The notes: generated by a model from the letters alone, not told the origin. A DNA stretch of 64,000 nucleotides from CFX5 sp023384495 (GCA_048499455.1 JASNZV010000031.1:1-64000), one strand, 5' to 3'. Positions 24,482-33,317 are shown, counted from the first letter of the stretch. Numbers and translations: made by a program.

Positions 24482-25741
24482 TTATCTGCGTATGATTTTC
24501 TCAGCCGCCGCCTGCCGGCGTTGGAGAAAGCGGCGGACGGCGGGGTCGCGCGCCAGGCCGATGGCAAGGACGTAGGCGCGGTGGGCCTCGTCGAGCGCGC
24601 CGGTCTGGGTCAAAAGTTCAGCGCGCGCAGCCCAGTAGGGCTGATAATCGGCGAGTCGCCCGTCATCTTCCAGCTCTTGCAGCGCCTTGAGTGCGGCCTG
24701 TGGCCCCTCGATCTCTGCGACGGCTAGCACCCGGTTGAGGGCAACGACCGGCGACCGGGTGAGCGCAAACAAGAGGTCATAAAGCTGCGTCACCTCTGCC
24801 CAGTTGGCCTGGCCGGTGCGGCGACGGTAGACATGCGCCGACTGCAACGCTGCCTCCACCTGGTAACGACCGATGGAACTGAGCGTGCTGGCGCGCCGGA
24901 GCAGCTTCTCCGCCTCCTCGATCAGGGGCCAATCCCAACGGGCCGGGTCCTGCTGGCTGAACGGGACGTACTCCCCCTCTGCGGTGCGGCGGGCATGGCG
25001 GCGGGCGTGGGCGTGCAGCATGAGGGCGAGCAACCCCAGCGCCTCGGGCTCGTCCGGCAGCAGCTCGACCGTCGTCCGCGCTAGAAAGATCGCCTCCTCG
25101 GCCAGATCGCGGCGGGCAAGTTCGATCCCGCTGGGGTCGGCCCAGCCTTCGGCAAAGGCCGCATAGATAGCCTCCAGCACGGCGTCGAGCCGACTGGCCA
25201 GCTCATCGGGTGCGGGGATGCGAAAGGGGATGCCAGCCTGGCGGATCTTCTCCTTGGCCCGGACAAGCCGCTTCCCCATTGTGGCCGGCGCCAGGAGGAA
25301 AGCTGGGACGATCTCCTGGGCTGTCAGGCCAAGCACCACCTGTAGCATCAGCGGCGCACGGATACTGGCCTCGATGGCCGGGTGGGCGCAGGCGAACAGC
25401 AACGCAAGACGCTGGTCAGGGATTGCCGGATCAACCCCTTCCTCCTCCTGCCCTTGCGCAAGGATCTGCAACTGTTGGATGGCGGCTGCTCCGCTACGGC
25501 TGCGACGGGCGACATCGATCAGCTTGCGGCGGGCGACAGTCAGCAACCACGCCTCCGGGTTTGGCGGCGGGCCGTGCAGCGGCCAACCGGCCAGCGCCGC
25601 CGCAAAGGCCTCGGATAGGGCATCCTCTGCCGCCATCACATCATGCGTGTGTGCGGCGAGGATGGCGACGAGCTTGCCATAGCTGCGCCGCGCCACCATC
25701 TCCGCTGTGTGATGCGCCTGGACCGTGTGTTGCTCGTTCAC
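24482..25741 (-). CDS. ECF42-type RNA polymerase sigma factor (copy 1)
   Basis: A GTG start at 25741 overlaps the stop of the reductase gene (GTGA). 419 residues: sigma region 2 (EMVARRSYGKLVAILAAH ... PNPEAWLLTVARRKLIDVAR), region 4 (LLFACAHPAIEASIR, GLTAQEIVPAFLLAPATMGK), and the long C-terminal helical extension that marks this group (AVLEAIYAAFAEGWAD ... ALNRVLAVAEIEGPQAAL), thought to be TPR-like. ECF42 genes characteristically sit beside DGPF/YCII genes, as here. No anti-sigma factor is visible; in this group the extension is thought to control activity. Confidence 0.9.
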   Translation of the reverse strand: MNEQHTVQAHHTAEMVARRSYGKLVAILAAHTHDVMAAEDALSEAFAAALAGWPLHGPPPNPEAWLLTVARRKLIDVARRSRSGAAAIQQLQILAQGQEEEGVDPAIPDQRLALLFACAHPAIEASIRAPLMLQVVLGLTAQEIVPAFLLAPATMGKRLVRAKEKIRQAGIPFRIPAPDELASRLDAVLEAIYAAFAEGWADPSGIELARRDLAEEAIFLARTTVELLPDEPEALGLLALMLHAHARRHARRTAEGEYVPFSQQDPARWDWPLIEEAEKLLRRASTLSSIGRYQVEAALQSAHVYRRRTGQANWAEVTQLYDLLFALTRSPVVALNRVLAVAEIEGPQAALKALQELEDDGRLADYQPYWAARAELLTQTGALDEAHRAYVLAIGLARDPAVRRFLQRRQAAAEKIIRR

Positions 25742-26304
25742 GCCACTGGTTTGTAGCACAGCAAGACATTCCCATTGCCAAAAGCCCGCGTCTTTGTCAA
25801 CTGGAGGCTTTGCTTCTCCTGGATGCCGTCGAACATCGTCCGGCCCGCGCCCAGCACGACCGGATTGACCACGAGCTGGTATTCGTCGATCAAGCCTGCT
25901 TGCGCCAGTTGCGCCACAATGGTGCCGCTGCCCAAGATCACCATATCGTCGCCGGGCGTGCTCTTCAACTCGCGCACGGCTGCGGCCACCTCGTCCTTGA
26001 TCAAGGTCGTATTGTTCCACGCCGCCTCGTCCATTGTTTGCGAAAAGAGCACTTTGGGCAAATTGTTCATCCGTTCGGCCACCACGGGCATGGTTTCGAG
26101 CGCGGCGGGCGTCGGCCAGAAACCGGCCATCAGTTCATAGGTCACCCTGCCGAGGACGAGCGTACCGCCACCGCCAGCATTTTGCGCGACAAACGCATTC
26201 CACTCCTCATCCTGGTGATGGGTATGGGCCCAACTCATCTCGCCGTGCTGATCGACAAAGTACCCATCCAACGACACATGATTGAACACACCCAACTTCC
26301 GCAT
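25738..26304 (-). CDS. RibD C-terminal/dihydrofolate reductase-like protein
   Basis: 188 residues starting at 26304 behind AAGGAG. Typical features: MRKLGVFNHVSLDGYFVD, GTLVLGRVTYELMAGFW, LPKVLFSQTMDEAAWNNTTL, DDMVILGSGTIVAQLAQAGL and DEYQLVVNPVVLGAGRTMF. Such YyaP/YwjB-like members are NADPH-dependent reductase folds of unknown substrate and are not the folate enzyme. It is coupled to the ECF42 gene by an overlapping GTGA, so it is part of the DGPF-ECF operon. Confidence 0.9.
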   Translation of the reverse strand: MRKLGVFNHVSLDGYFVDQHGEMSWAHTHHQDEEWNAFVAQNAGGGGTLVLGRVTYELMAGFWPTPAALETMPVVAERMNNLPKVLFSQTMDEAAWNNTTLIKDEVAAAVRELKSTPGDDMVILGSGTIVAQLAQAGLIDEYQLVVNPVVLGAGRTMFDGIQEKQSLQLTKTRAFGNGNVLLCYKPVA

Positions 26305-26360
26305 TGTCCATCTCCTTTCTTCGTTCAACAAGAATCGCCCCTTTTACAACTCCGATCTAC

Positions 26361-26750
26361 TCACTCGCGCTTCAGATAATCGTCGAACTCCCCGGTCAGC
26401 AGCGTACCCTCCCAGAGCGGGCGTACCTCGACGACCCCATGAAGCGCGGTCGGGGAGCGGGCTGCCCAGGCCAGTGCGGCGTCGAGATCAGGCGCCTCGA
26501 TAAGGTGAAAGCCGCCCAACTGTTCTTTGGTGTCGGCATAGGGGCCGTCCAGCACCTGCGTCTTCTCATGCACAACCCGCACGGTTGTGGCTGTCACCGT
26601 GGGTCGCAGACCGTGGCTGCTTTTGAGCACACCTGCTTCCATCATTGCCTTCATGTATGCCTGGTAGGCGCCCAGCCACTCCTCTTGCTCGGCCTGCGAC
26701 AGTTGCGGCCAGCCGTCTTCGTTTACATAATCCATGAGGATGTATTGCAT
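26361..26750 (-). CDS. DGPF/YCII-domain protein (copy 1)
   Basis: 129 residues after AAGGAG. The signature is VLDGPYADTKEQLGGFHLIE, with the helix LDAALAWAARSP next to it and the C-terminal VVEVRPLW strand. DGPF proteins are the usual companions of ECF42 sigma factors; a dimeric ferredoxin-like fold is known, but the biochemical role is not. It precedes the reductase and ECF42 genes on the same strand. Confidence 0.9.
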   Translation of the reverse strand: MQYILMDYVNEDGWPQLSQAEQEEWLGAYQAYMKAMMEAGVLKSSHGLRPTVTATTVRVVHEKTQVLDGPYADTKEQLGGFHLIEAPDLDAALAWAARSPTALHGVVEVRPLWEGTLLTGEFDDYLKRE

Positions 26751-26843
26751 GGGATTCTCCTTTTACTGGTTCCATCCGGGCGCTCTGTGTCGCCTCTATC
26801 AGTATAACGTTTGAATGTTGGGGATTTGGACAGAGAATAACAA

Positions 26844-26889
26844 ATTCGCTCTGCTGGCGCCTCACATGCGAGGCGCCAGCAGAGCGAAT
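26844..26889. repeat. Perfect 20-bp inverted repeat, 6-base loop
   Basis: ATTCGCTCTGCTGGCGCCTC (26844-26863) and its exact reverse complement (26870-26889) surround ACATGC. It lies between the two DGPF genes. There is no U tract on either side. Confidence 0.92.
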
Positions 26890-26974
26890 CACGCCACGGC
26901 TCACGGGCATGTGAGGTGGTGCGCTGGAAGATTGGCCCGGCTCAATTTGCTTGCGCAAGGTGGATCAGCATGTC

Positions 26975-27328
26975 TTACCCATGACTAAAATCTTCCGGCC
27001 CAAACAGTTGCACGATCTCGGACTCGCCGTCCCCGACGATCTTGCGGAACCGCTTGCACCATTCGATTGCCTCTTCCAGCGAGTCTGCCCGAATCACCGC
27101 AAAGCCGGCCAGCAGCTCCTTTAACTCGATGAATGGACCATCGGTCACGGTGAATTTGCCCTCGGAGAGCCGCAGACGTGTGCCCTTCGGGTTGAGCGCG
27201 CCGGTCGTGACCAACACACCGGCTTGGATCGCCTCGCCGATAAACTTGCCCATTTCTTCCATCAGCTCAGGGGTTGGGGCAGTCGCTGCCGCCGGATCGA
27301 AATTGGGGTCGTAGACCATGAATTGCAT
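26975..27328 (-). CDS. DGPF/YCII-domain protein (copy 2)
   Basis: 117 residues from the ATG at 27328 (behind AAAGGAG). The longer open frame to 27526 is not supported. It carries FTVTDGPFIELKELLAGFAV, RADSLEEAIEWCKRF and the terminal EIVQLFGPEDF. It is a paralogue of the 26361-26750 gene but only distantly similar. It lies between the second ECF42 gene (upstream) and the rest of the cluster. Confidence 0.9.
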   Translation of the reverse strand: MQFMVYDPNFDPAAATAPTPELMEEMGKFIGEAIQAGVLVTTGALNPKGTRLRLSEGKFTVTDGPFIELKELLAGFAVIRADSLEEAIEWCKRFRKIVGDGESEIVQLFGPEDFSHG

Positions 27329-27525
27329 GTTTGATGCTCCTTTTGTAATTGGCGAGCCAGGGCTTCTTGGACGGTTGTGGCCGGAATGTGCGCCGTGGCT
27401 CAATCGTTGACGCAAGATAGTCGTTTGGCAGCAGCCAAGATCGACAACGAGCGCGACAAATTTGAAAAATTGATATCGCGCCCTGGCCCTTGCTGGTTCT
27501 GCGCCTAACGAGCACGCCAAAAACA

Positions 27526-27841
27526 CTGTCAGCGGATTTTGGGAGCGGATTGATCGGACTCTTCCTTAATAATCCGCTCTCATATTCTAGCCTACAGAAC
27601 GGATTCTCGACACCAATCCGATCAATCTGCTTTGAAAATCAGGCAAAAAAGCGCAACACAGAGAGCGCAGAGATTGCACAGAGAACACAGAGAAGAGCGC
27701 GCTGGCCCGTTCTGTCGATCAAGCCCTCTGTGCGCTCCGTGCCTCCTCGGTGTGCTCTGTGTTGCTTGCTGTACGCTCCCATTTTCATCGTTTATCGGCG
27801 CCCATAGGGGCATGGAGGCTGTTCCCAAAATCCGTTGACAG
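27526..27841. mobile_element. MITE-like element with 19-bp terminal inverted repeats
   Basis: CTGTCAGCGGATTTTGGGA at 27526-27544 and TCCCAAAATCCGTTGACAG at 27823-27841 are inverted repeats with one mismatch in 19. They flank about 280 bases with no open frame of note, which include repeat copy R3. No clear target duplication was seen, so mobility is inference. Confidence 0.5.
27650..27775. repeat. ACACAGAG-type long imperfect palindrome, copy R3
   Basis: From GCGCAACACAGAGAGCGC to GTGTGCTCTGTGTTGCTTGC. The same word composition and layout as R1, R2 and R4. Confidence 0.82.
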
Positions 27842-27884
27842 CGATCCCCTGTTCTGTGGGAGGGCGTCCGGTTGGGATGTACCG

Positions 27885-29162
27885 TTACAACGAAACGACG
27901 CCGCTTTCGCTGTTCAGCTCGCCCAGTCGTCGTTCCAGAAAACGCCGGGTTGGCTCCTGTTGCGCAAGGCTGAGCGCGTATTGATATGCGAGACGCGCCT
28001 CCGCTGTTCTGCCCAATCGCCGGCACAAGTCGGCGCGGGCGGCGTGGGCCAGATAATAGCTATCCAGCTCCCCGCACGTCAGGATCGCATCGATCAGCGC
28101 CAGGCCGGCCAGCGGACCATCACGCATCGCCACCGCCACGGCGCGATTCAACTCGACCACGGGTGAAGGGGCTGCCTGTAACAGCAGATCGTACAGCCCA
28201 ACAATCTGTCCCCAATCGGTGGCGGCGACAGTGGGTGCGGATGCGTGAACTGCGGCAATGGCGGCCTGGAGCGTATAGGCGCCAAATTGGCGGGATGAAA
28301 GCGCACGCTGCACCAGTGCAATCCCTTCGGCAATCAATGGCTGGCTCCAGCGTGATCGATCCTGATCCTCCAGCAAGACCAGATCACCCTCCGGCGAGGT
28401 GCGCGCCGCCCGCCGCGATTCGTGCAGCAACATCAGCGCCAGCAGCCCCAGCGCCTCCGCTTCCGGCAGCAATTCGACCAGCAGCCGCCCCAGGCGGATC
28501 GCCTCGCCGGAGAGGTCGGGGCGCGTCAGCGAGTCGCCCGACGAGGCAGCATACCCTTCGTTGAAGACCAAGTAGACCACCTGGAGCACGGTCTCCAGCC
28601 GGTCGGGCAACTCGGCGCGGGCAGGCACCACATAGGGGATGCGTGCAGCGCGGATCTTGCTCTTGGTGCGCACGATGCGCTGGGCCAGCGTGGCCGGGCT
28701 GGTGAGGAAAGCATGGGCAATCGCCTCGGTGGTCAACCCGCAGACCTCGCGCAGCGTCAAGGCCACACGGGCCTCTGGGGCCAGAGCAGGGTGGCAACAG
28801 GTGAAGATCAGCCGCAGCCGGTCATCCTCGATCTGGTCGTCGTCCAGCCCGGCGAGGTCAGCCGTGTTGTGGTCGATCTGGTTGGCGAGGTCGGCCAGTA
28901 GGGAATCGAAGCGGGTGCGGCGGCGCAGCGTGTCGATGGCTTTGAAGCGCCCGGTCGAGACGAGCCAGGCGCGCGGGTTGGCGGGCATTCCCTCGTTCGG
29001 CCACTGTTCGGCGGCGGCGCGGAAGGCATCGTGCAGCGCATCCTCGGCCAGGTCGAAGTCGCCGAGCAGGCGGATGAGCGTAGCCAGCACCCGGCGCGAC
29101 TCGGTCCGGTAGAGGGCGTCCAACGTCTCGCCACTCGGTTCGGGTGTGTAATCAGTGGTCAT
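27885..29162 (-). CDS. ECF42-type RNA polymerase sigma factor (copy 2)
   Basis: 425 residues from the ATG at 29162 behind GGAGG. Region 2: TESRRVLATLIRLLGDFDLAE, EDALHDAFRAAAEQWP and PRAWLVSTGRFKAIDTLRRR. Region 4: LIFTCCHPALAPEARVALTL and GLTTEAIAHAFLTSPATLAQ. The C-terminal extension again carries VYLVFNEGYAAS and ELNRAVAVAMRDGPLAGL. It resembles copy 1 in layout but is clearly diverged, so the two probably read different promoters. The four genes downstream on the same strand complete a five-gene cluster. Confidence 0.92.
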   Translation of the reverse strand: MTTDYTPEPSGETLDALYRTESRRVLATLIRLLGDFDLAEDALHDAFRAAAEQWPNEGMPANPRAWLVSTGRFKAIDTLRRRTRFDSLLADLANQIDHNTADLAGLDDDQIEDDRLRLIFTCCHPALAPEARVALTLREVCGLTTEAIAHAFLTSPATLAQRIVRTKSKIRAARIPYVVPARAELPDRLETVLQVVYLVFNEGYAASSGDSLTRPDLSGEAIRLGRLLVELLPEAEALGLLALMLLHESRRAARTSPEGDLVLLEDQDRSRWSQPLIAEGIALVQRALSSRQFGAYTLQAAIAAVHASAPTVAATDWGQIVGLYDLLLQAAPSPVVELNRAVAVAMRDGPLAGLALIDAILTCGELDSYYLAHAARADLCRRLGRTAEARLAYQYALSLAQQEPTRRFLERRLGELNSESGVVSL

Positions 29163-29197
29163 ACAAAATCCTCCGGCTGCGCCTGCGGTGGGATGAT

Positions 29198-29470
29198 TCA
29201 CCCCGAGGCGACCGGTAGGATATTGTACACGCCATGCGCGCCTGAGGCTAGATCGTTCATTGCTCGATGCGAGCGATGGCTGCGTTCGCCGGGGTCGACC
29301 GGGTCGAAACTGAGCGCAACATAGCCAGCCGCAGCCAGATCCGCTAGATTCTCCAGGACGTTCTCCTTGTCGTCTGTAAAGCCAGGTCACCAGATGACCA
29401 TCTTTCGTTCGGCGCTCCCGCTGGCTTCTGTCCACAGAACAGGAATGCTGGCGACTTTTTCTGTGTCCAT
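29198..29470 (-). pseudogene. Truncated alpha/beta hydrolase pseudogene, paralogue of the gene at 33314
   Basis: Reading from an ATG at 29470, codons give MDTEKVASIPVLWTE, then an in-frame TGA at codon 28 where the paralogue has Leu (IWLPGF), then PGFTDDKENVLENLADLA and AAGYVALSFDPVDPGERSHRS. This matches residues 1-67 of the 33314-34078 hydrolase closely, then similarity stops. Gene decay is far likelier than recoding, since there is no downstream catalytic Ser. It lies between the ECF42 gene and the multiheme gene. Confidence 0.85.
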
Positions 29471-29493
29471 AATCTTTCCTTTTGGACATGCAA

Positions 29494-29533
29494 AAACCGG
29501 AATGCGGAGTTGGCGAGTTCCACATTCCGGTTT
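29494..29533. terminator. Hairpin after the multiheme operon
   Basis: AAACCGGAATG (29494-29504) pairs with CATTCCGGTTT (29523-29533). It lies 32 bases past the stop of the multiheme gene, on the side where minus-strand transcription ends. On that strand the stem is followed by TTTGCATG, a weak U run, so a terminator role is possible but not certain. Confidence 0.4.
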
Positions 29534-29564
29534 CCGCAGGCTTTCTGTGCCGTGAACAGTTCTC

Positions 29565-32500
29565 CTACCGCGCTACTAGCGGCAGGTAAACTTTTGGTTC
29601 ATCGCCGCCACCACCGCCTTGAGATGATATAGTAAAGCTCTGCGTCACCGGGGATGCCGGATTGAAGATCGCGTTGCCATCTTGTGTGGCGGTGATCGAG
29701 CAGGCGCCGGTTGTGAGGAGGGTGACGGTGTTGCCGTTTATCGTGCAGACAGCTGGTGTGTTTCTGGTGAAGCTTACGGGCAAGCCCGACGAGGCGCTGG
29801 CGCTCAACGCAAAGGGTGGATCGCCCAGTTGCTTATCGGTCGGTTTGGCAAAGGTGATACTCTGGTCGCTCTTTTGTGGGCTTGTTACGGCAAAGGATTG
29901 CGCAACGGGCGGCGCCGGGTTGAAGAACTCGTTGCCTGGCTGGGCTGCCTGGATCGTACAGGTGCCGGTCGTAATCAGCGTCACCGTGTTGCCATTGACC
30001 GTGCAAACCGCTGGCGTGAGCGAGGCAAAACTGACCGGCAAACCTGAAGAAGCCGTCGCGCTGACGGTAAACGGCGGGTCGCTGACCAGCTTGTCGGGCA
30101 ATGGGTTGAAGCTAATTGTCTGGTCGCTGTGGTCAACCGGCGTGAACTCGTAGGCGCCGATGTCGGTCGCCGCCCCTTTGGGCCGAAATTCACCGTCGAG
30201 ATCGACCGGTGGCGGCAGGTCATTGCCCGCGTCGATGGCATCCGATGCGGCGCTCAGGCGATAGTCGCCCGCGGCGGCGTTGGCGTAGGCCGCCGACCCG
30301 CGCAGGGGCGTACCATTGGTGGTAATTGTGCCGCTGATCACGTTACTGACATCGTTGTCGATCAAGACGCTGAGAAAGTCAACCTCTGGCGGTTGGGCGT
30401 TGTTCTGAGCTTCAAGCGCCGTTGGGTTGCCGCTGATCAGCGTATTGGCGAGGAGCAGCAGAATCTGCGCTCCTTCCATCCGCACGGCAGCAGCCGCATC
30501 CCCGGCAACCCGGTAATTGTCGGCGATGGTGACATAGTTCATGCCCACGGTGACGTTGCTGAGGTTGCCGGGTTCGACCCAGAGCGCATCGCCGCGCTCG
30601 CCGCTGTTGCGGGCGATGAGCACGTTTTCCAATTGCAGGTTGCCGTTGATCAGGGAGATGCCGCCCCCCCGGCTGGGGCCACCTAAAAACGTCTTGATAC
30701 GGGCCGCGTGGTTGGCGAGGATGCGCGACTGGCGCACCTTCGCTGTGCCGCCGTTGAGGCTGAGTACAATGCCGCCGCCGTGCGAGCTAAAGTCGTTGCC
30801 CGCCGTGTTCTCCTGCACGGTGACGTTGACCATCTCCACATTAAGCCGGGAGTTGCCCGCCGCTCGGATGCTCATGCCGCCGCCGCTGGCGTCGAGGCTG
30901 CCGGTGGTGGCCGTGTTACTGATGACAGTCACGTTGCTCAACCTCAAATCGGCGGTGATGTTGAAGGTGTTACCCATCTCCACCGCCAGGCCGCCCCCCT
31001 GGCCGCTGTCGATGGTGCTGGCGACGTTGTTCTCCAGCCGCAGATTGGCCAGCGTCGCCCGATCTACGACGTTGACCGCGCCGATAAAGAGCCCTCCGCC
31101 GACGCCGCCACTGCCGGTCGCATTGCCGTTGCGGATGACAAAGCCGTTGATTCGCACATTGTCGGCGTTGACCGTCAAGGGACGATAGGCATTTTGGCCG
31201 TCCAGGATCGTCTGGTTGGCCGTCCATGACGGCGTGATCCAGTTGGTCAGCGTAAAGCCACCGGTCAGCGAAACCGGTTTGCTGACCTGGATCGGTTCGG
31301 CGTAGGCGCCGGCGGCGACGCGGATCTCGGCGCCATCGACGGCCTGGTTCAGGGCATAGGTGATCGTCCGGCACGGTTGCGCCGAATCGGTGCAGGTTCC
31401 GGTGTCGGTGCCATTCGGCGCCACAAACTGGCGAGGGATAAAGAGATGTTTGGCCGCCATCCCCACAGGTTTGCCAATATTTTGGTCACGCAGGTCGGCG
31501 ATGATCTGGCCCCAGTTAGTGTCCCCGCGTACGGCGTCGCTGACGATAAAGTTGGCCTCGCTCGCCAAAAAGTCGAGATACTCCAGCGTGGCCGTCTGGT
31601 ACATAAGGCGCACGCTGATCGAATCGGCCTCAGGGTGGATGGGATAATAGGTTGTGTCCCAATACTGGCCGTCGGCATAGCTCACGCCGACTGGCTGCAT
31701 ATCGCGGGCGGCAAAGGCGGCGTTGCTAAACCCGCGCGGGGGGATGCGACTATCGACAACAACCTCGTTGTTGAGAATAAAGTGAAACCCCTCACCGGCG
31801 ATCTCGGGGCGACCGATATTCTGGGCATGGGCGTCGGTGAGGCCGAGTTTGATCTCATATTTCTTGAGATAGGGGTCATCGATCAAGGGCCCCACCACAC
31901 CGGCCATCAGCCCCGAGGTGAAGACGGGCGTCGCCCCGCGCAGTTGGTAGATTTCGATCCACATGCGGCGGCCTTCGGCATAGCCCGTGGGCAGTTTGTG
32001 GCCGGTGTTGTTGGTGATCTTCACCTCCAACTGGCCGTTGACAATCGCCACGTCGAGTTGGGCGGCGCGTTGAAGCATCTCTGCGCCCAGCGTTTTGTCG
32101 ATGGTCGTCTGGGTCTTGTTGAAACCGGTGTCAGCGGCGACATTCTCCCACACCTTGACAATGCCGTCTTGCCAGGTTGCGCTGCCCCCTGCCCACTGGT
32201 GCAGACCGACGGTGCGCTGCGGCCCGCCATTCACCAGCGGCGAACTGACCATTGGCATGTGGCAATCCTGGCAGACGGTGATGGGACCATTCTGCGTGCC
32301 GGTGCTGCGCTTGAGACCCGGATAGTCCAGCCCGCTGACGCCGCCATTGGCAAAGGTGCTGGCCTGCCATTCGCTGTAGGTGCGTTCGATGGGGAAGAGG
32401 CGGTCGTCCGCACCAGCCGGCGTATCGAGGTCGTTGAGTTTGAATTCATTTGTCCCCGCATCAAAGGTGAGCAGCGGGTTATCGATGTCGTGACAGGTGG

Positions 32501-33317
32501 CGCACAGTTCGGCGGATTGCAGATAGCTCGATTGAGCCACGGCGTGGGGGGCCGCGGCAATGTCAAACGGGCCGCGGCGCACATCGTTGCGGTCCACGAT
32601 GTAGGCCGAACTGCCGGTGATAAACGGGCCGGTCAGCGCGGCGCGTTCGGCTGCGTCACCGGGTGCTTCGCCTGCGGTGGCGGTCGGCGGCACGAGCCGG
32701 TGACAGGTGCTACAGGCTACGCCCTGCAAGTCCTCGGCGTTGATCAGCCGGCCATCGGTTGAAGTGGGGTCGCCCGCAATCGAAGCGCGCCCGTTGAGCC
32801 AGGCGTTGGGTACGTGACAACGGATACAGGTGTCGCCCCCAAACTTGGCATCTTTATTTGCCACCTGGAGCGCGGCGCGAAAGATCGGGTCGCGGGCGCT
32901 GTTGGCCATCATCGAGCCGGCAAAGTTATTGACGATATGGTCGACGTGACAGCCTGAACAGTTAGATGGGGCGGCCAGCGGCGTCGTCAACCCGCCGGGT
33001 TGGGCGCCGGGCAGTTGGAAATCGAGCAGCGTGGTGTCAACCGGTGTGTGCGGGTTGTTGGCCTTATCCCCGCTGGCCACCTCCGCCAGCACATCCCAGA
33101 GGCGCGGCACTGCCTGGTCGGTGTCGGCCAGGGCGGTGTGTCCCGGTGCATAGGGCGCACCCTGGTGGGGCTCATCATTGGTTGGTTCTGCTGCCAGCGC
33201 AGCCGCCAGGGCGCGGCTGGGGGCGCCAAAGAACAGGATCATCCCGACAAGCAGGATCATCCCGACCGTGCCTGCTCCTACCGTCATTGCGCGATTGCTG
33301 ATGGAAAGTGCGGTCAT
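29565..33317 (-). CDS. Secreted pentaheme c-type cytochrome fused to a beta-helix and Ig-like repeats, LPLVAR tail
   Basis: 1250 residues; start 33317 overlaps the upstream stop (ATGA). After a signal peptide, five CxxCH motifs occur at about residues 120 (CSGCH), 164 (CIRCH), 202 (CSTCH), 272 (CATCH) and 349 (CQDCH). The middle is a right-handed beta-helix (choice-of-anchor Q type, begins CRTITYALNQAVDGAEIRVA, with repeated INGF/LRLSNV/VEMVNV turns). Two near-identical Ig-like repeats (each starting DQTISF or DQSITF and containing VCTVNGNTVTL or VCTINGNTVTL) lead to KVYLPLVAR. This suggests an extracellular, surface-attached electron-transfer protein. The redox partner is unknown. Confidence 0.86.
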   Translation of the reverse strand: MTALSISNRAMTVGAGTVGMILLVGMILFFGAPSRALAAALAAEPTNDEPHQGAPYAPGHTALADTDQAVPRLWDVLAEVASGDKANNPHTPVDTTLLDFQLPGAQPGGLTTPLAAPSNCSGCHVDHIVNNFAGSMMANSARDPIFRAALQVANKDAKFGGDTCIRCHVPNAWLNGRASIAGDPTSTDGRLINAEDLQGVACSTCHRLVPPTATAGEAPGDAAERAALTGPFITGSSAYIVDRNDVRRGPFDIAAAPHAVAQSSYLQSAELCATCHDIDNPLLTFDAGTNEFKLNDLDTPAGADDRLFPIERTYSEWQASTFANGGVSGLDYPGLKRSTGTQNGPITVCQDCHMPMVSSPLVNGGPQRTVGLHQWAGGSATWQDGIVKVWENVAADTGFNKTQTTIDKTLGAEMLQRAAQLDVAIVNGQLEVKITNNTGHKLPTGYAEGRRMWIEIYQLRGATPVFTSGLMAGVVGPLIDDPYLKKYEIKLGLTDAHAQNIGRPEIAGEGFHFILNNEVVVDSRIPPRGFSNAAFAARDMQPVGVSYADGQYWDTTYYPIHPEADSISVRLMYQTATLEYLDFLASEANFIVSDAVRGDTNWGQIIADLRDQNIGKPVGMAAKHLFIPRQFVAPNGTDTGTCTDSAQPCRTITYALNQAVDGAEIRVAAGAYAEPIQVSKPVSLTGGFTLTNWITPSWTANQTILDGQNAYRPLTVNADNVRINGFVIRNGNATGSGGVGGGLFIGAVNVVDRATLANLRLENNVASTIDSGQGGGLAVEMGNTFNITADLRLSNVTVISNTATTGSLDASGGGMSIRAAGNSRLNVEMVNVTVQENTAGNDFSSHGGGIVLSLNGGTAKVRQSRILANHAARIKTFLGGPSRGGGISLINGNLQLENVLIARNSGERGDALWVEPGNLSNVTVGMNYVTIADNYRVAGDAAAAVRMEGAQILLLLANTLISGNPTALEAQNNAQPPEVDFLSVLIDNDVSNVISGTITTNGTPLRGSAAYANAAAGDYRLSAASDAIDAGNDLPPPVDLDGEFRPKGAATDIGAYEFTPVDHSDQTISFNPLPDKLVSDPPFTVSATASSGLPVSFASLTPAVCTVNGNTVTLITTGTCTIQAAQPGNEFFNPAPPVAQSFAVTSPQKSDQSITFAKPTDKQLGDPPFALSASASSGLPVSFTRNTPAVCTINGNTVTLLTTGACSITATQDGNAIFNPASPVTQSFTISSQGGGGGDEPKVYLPLVAR

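Larger units (their letters stand above)
27329..27884. other. 556-base gap with a MITE-like element enclosing repeat R3
   Basis: No gene. Terminal inverted repeats at 27526-27544 and 27823-27841 bracket an ACACAGAG palindrome (27650-27775). Confidence 0.65.

Noticed and set aside
26844..26889. Intrinsic terminator
   Set aside because: The stem is strong, but neither strand has a U run after it. The same caution applies to 37352-37430 and 58975-59015.
29198..29470. Selenocysteine or stop recoding at the TGA in the hydrolase fragment
   Set aside because: The homologous position is Leu in the paralogue, the catalytic region is missing, and no SECIS-like hairpin follows.
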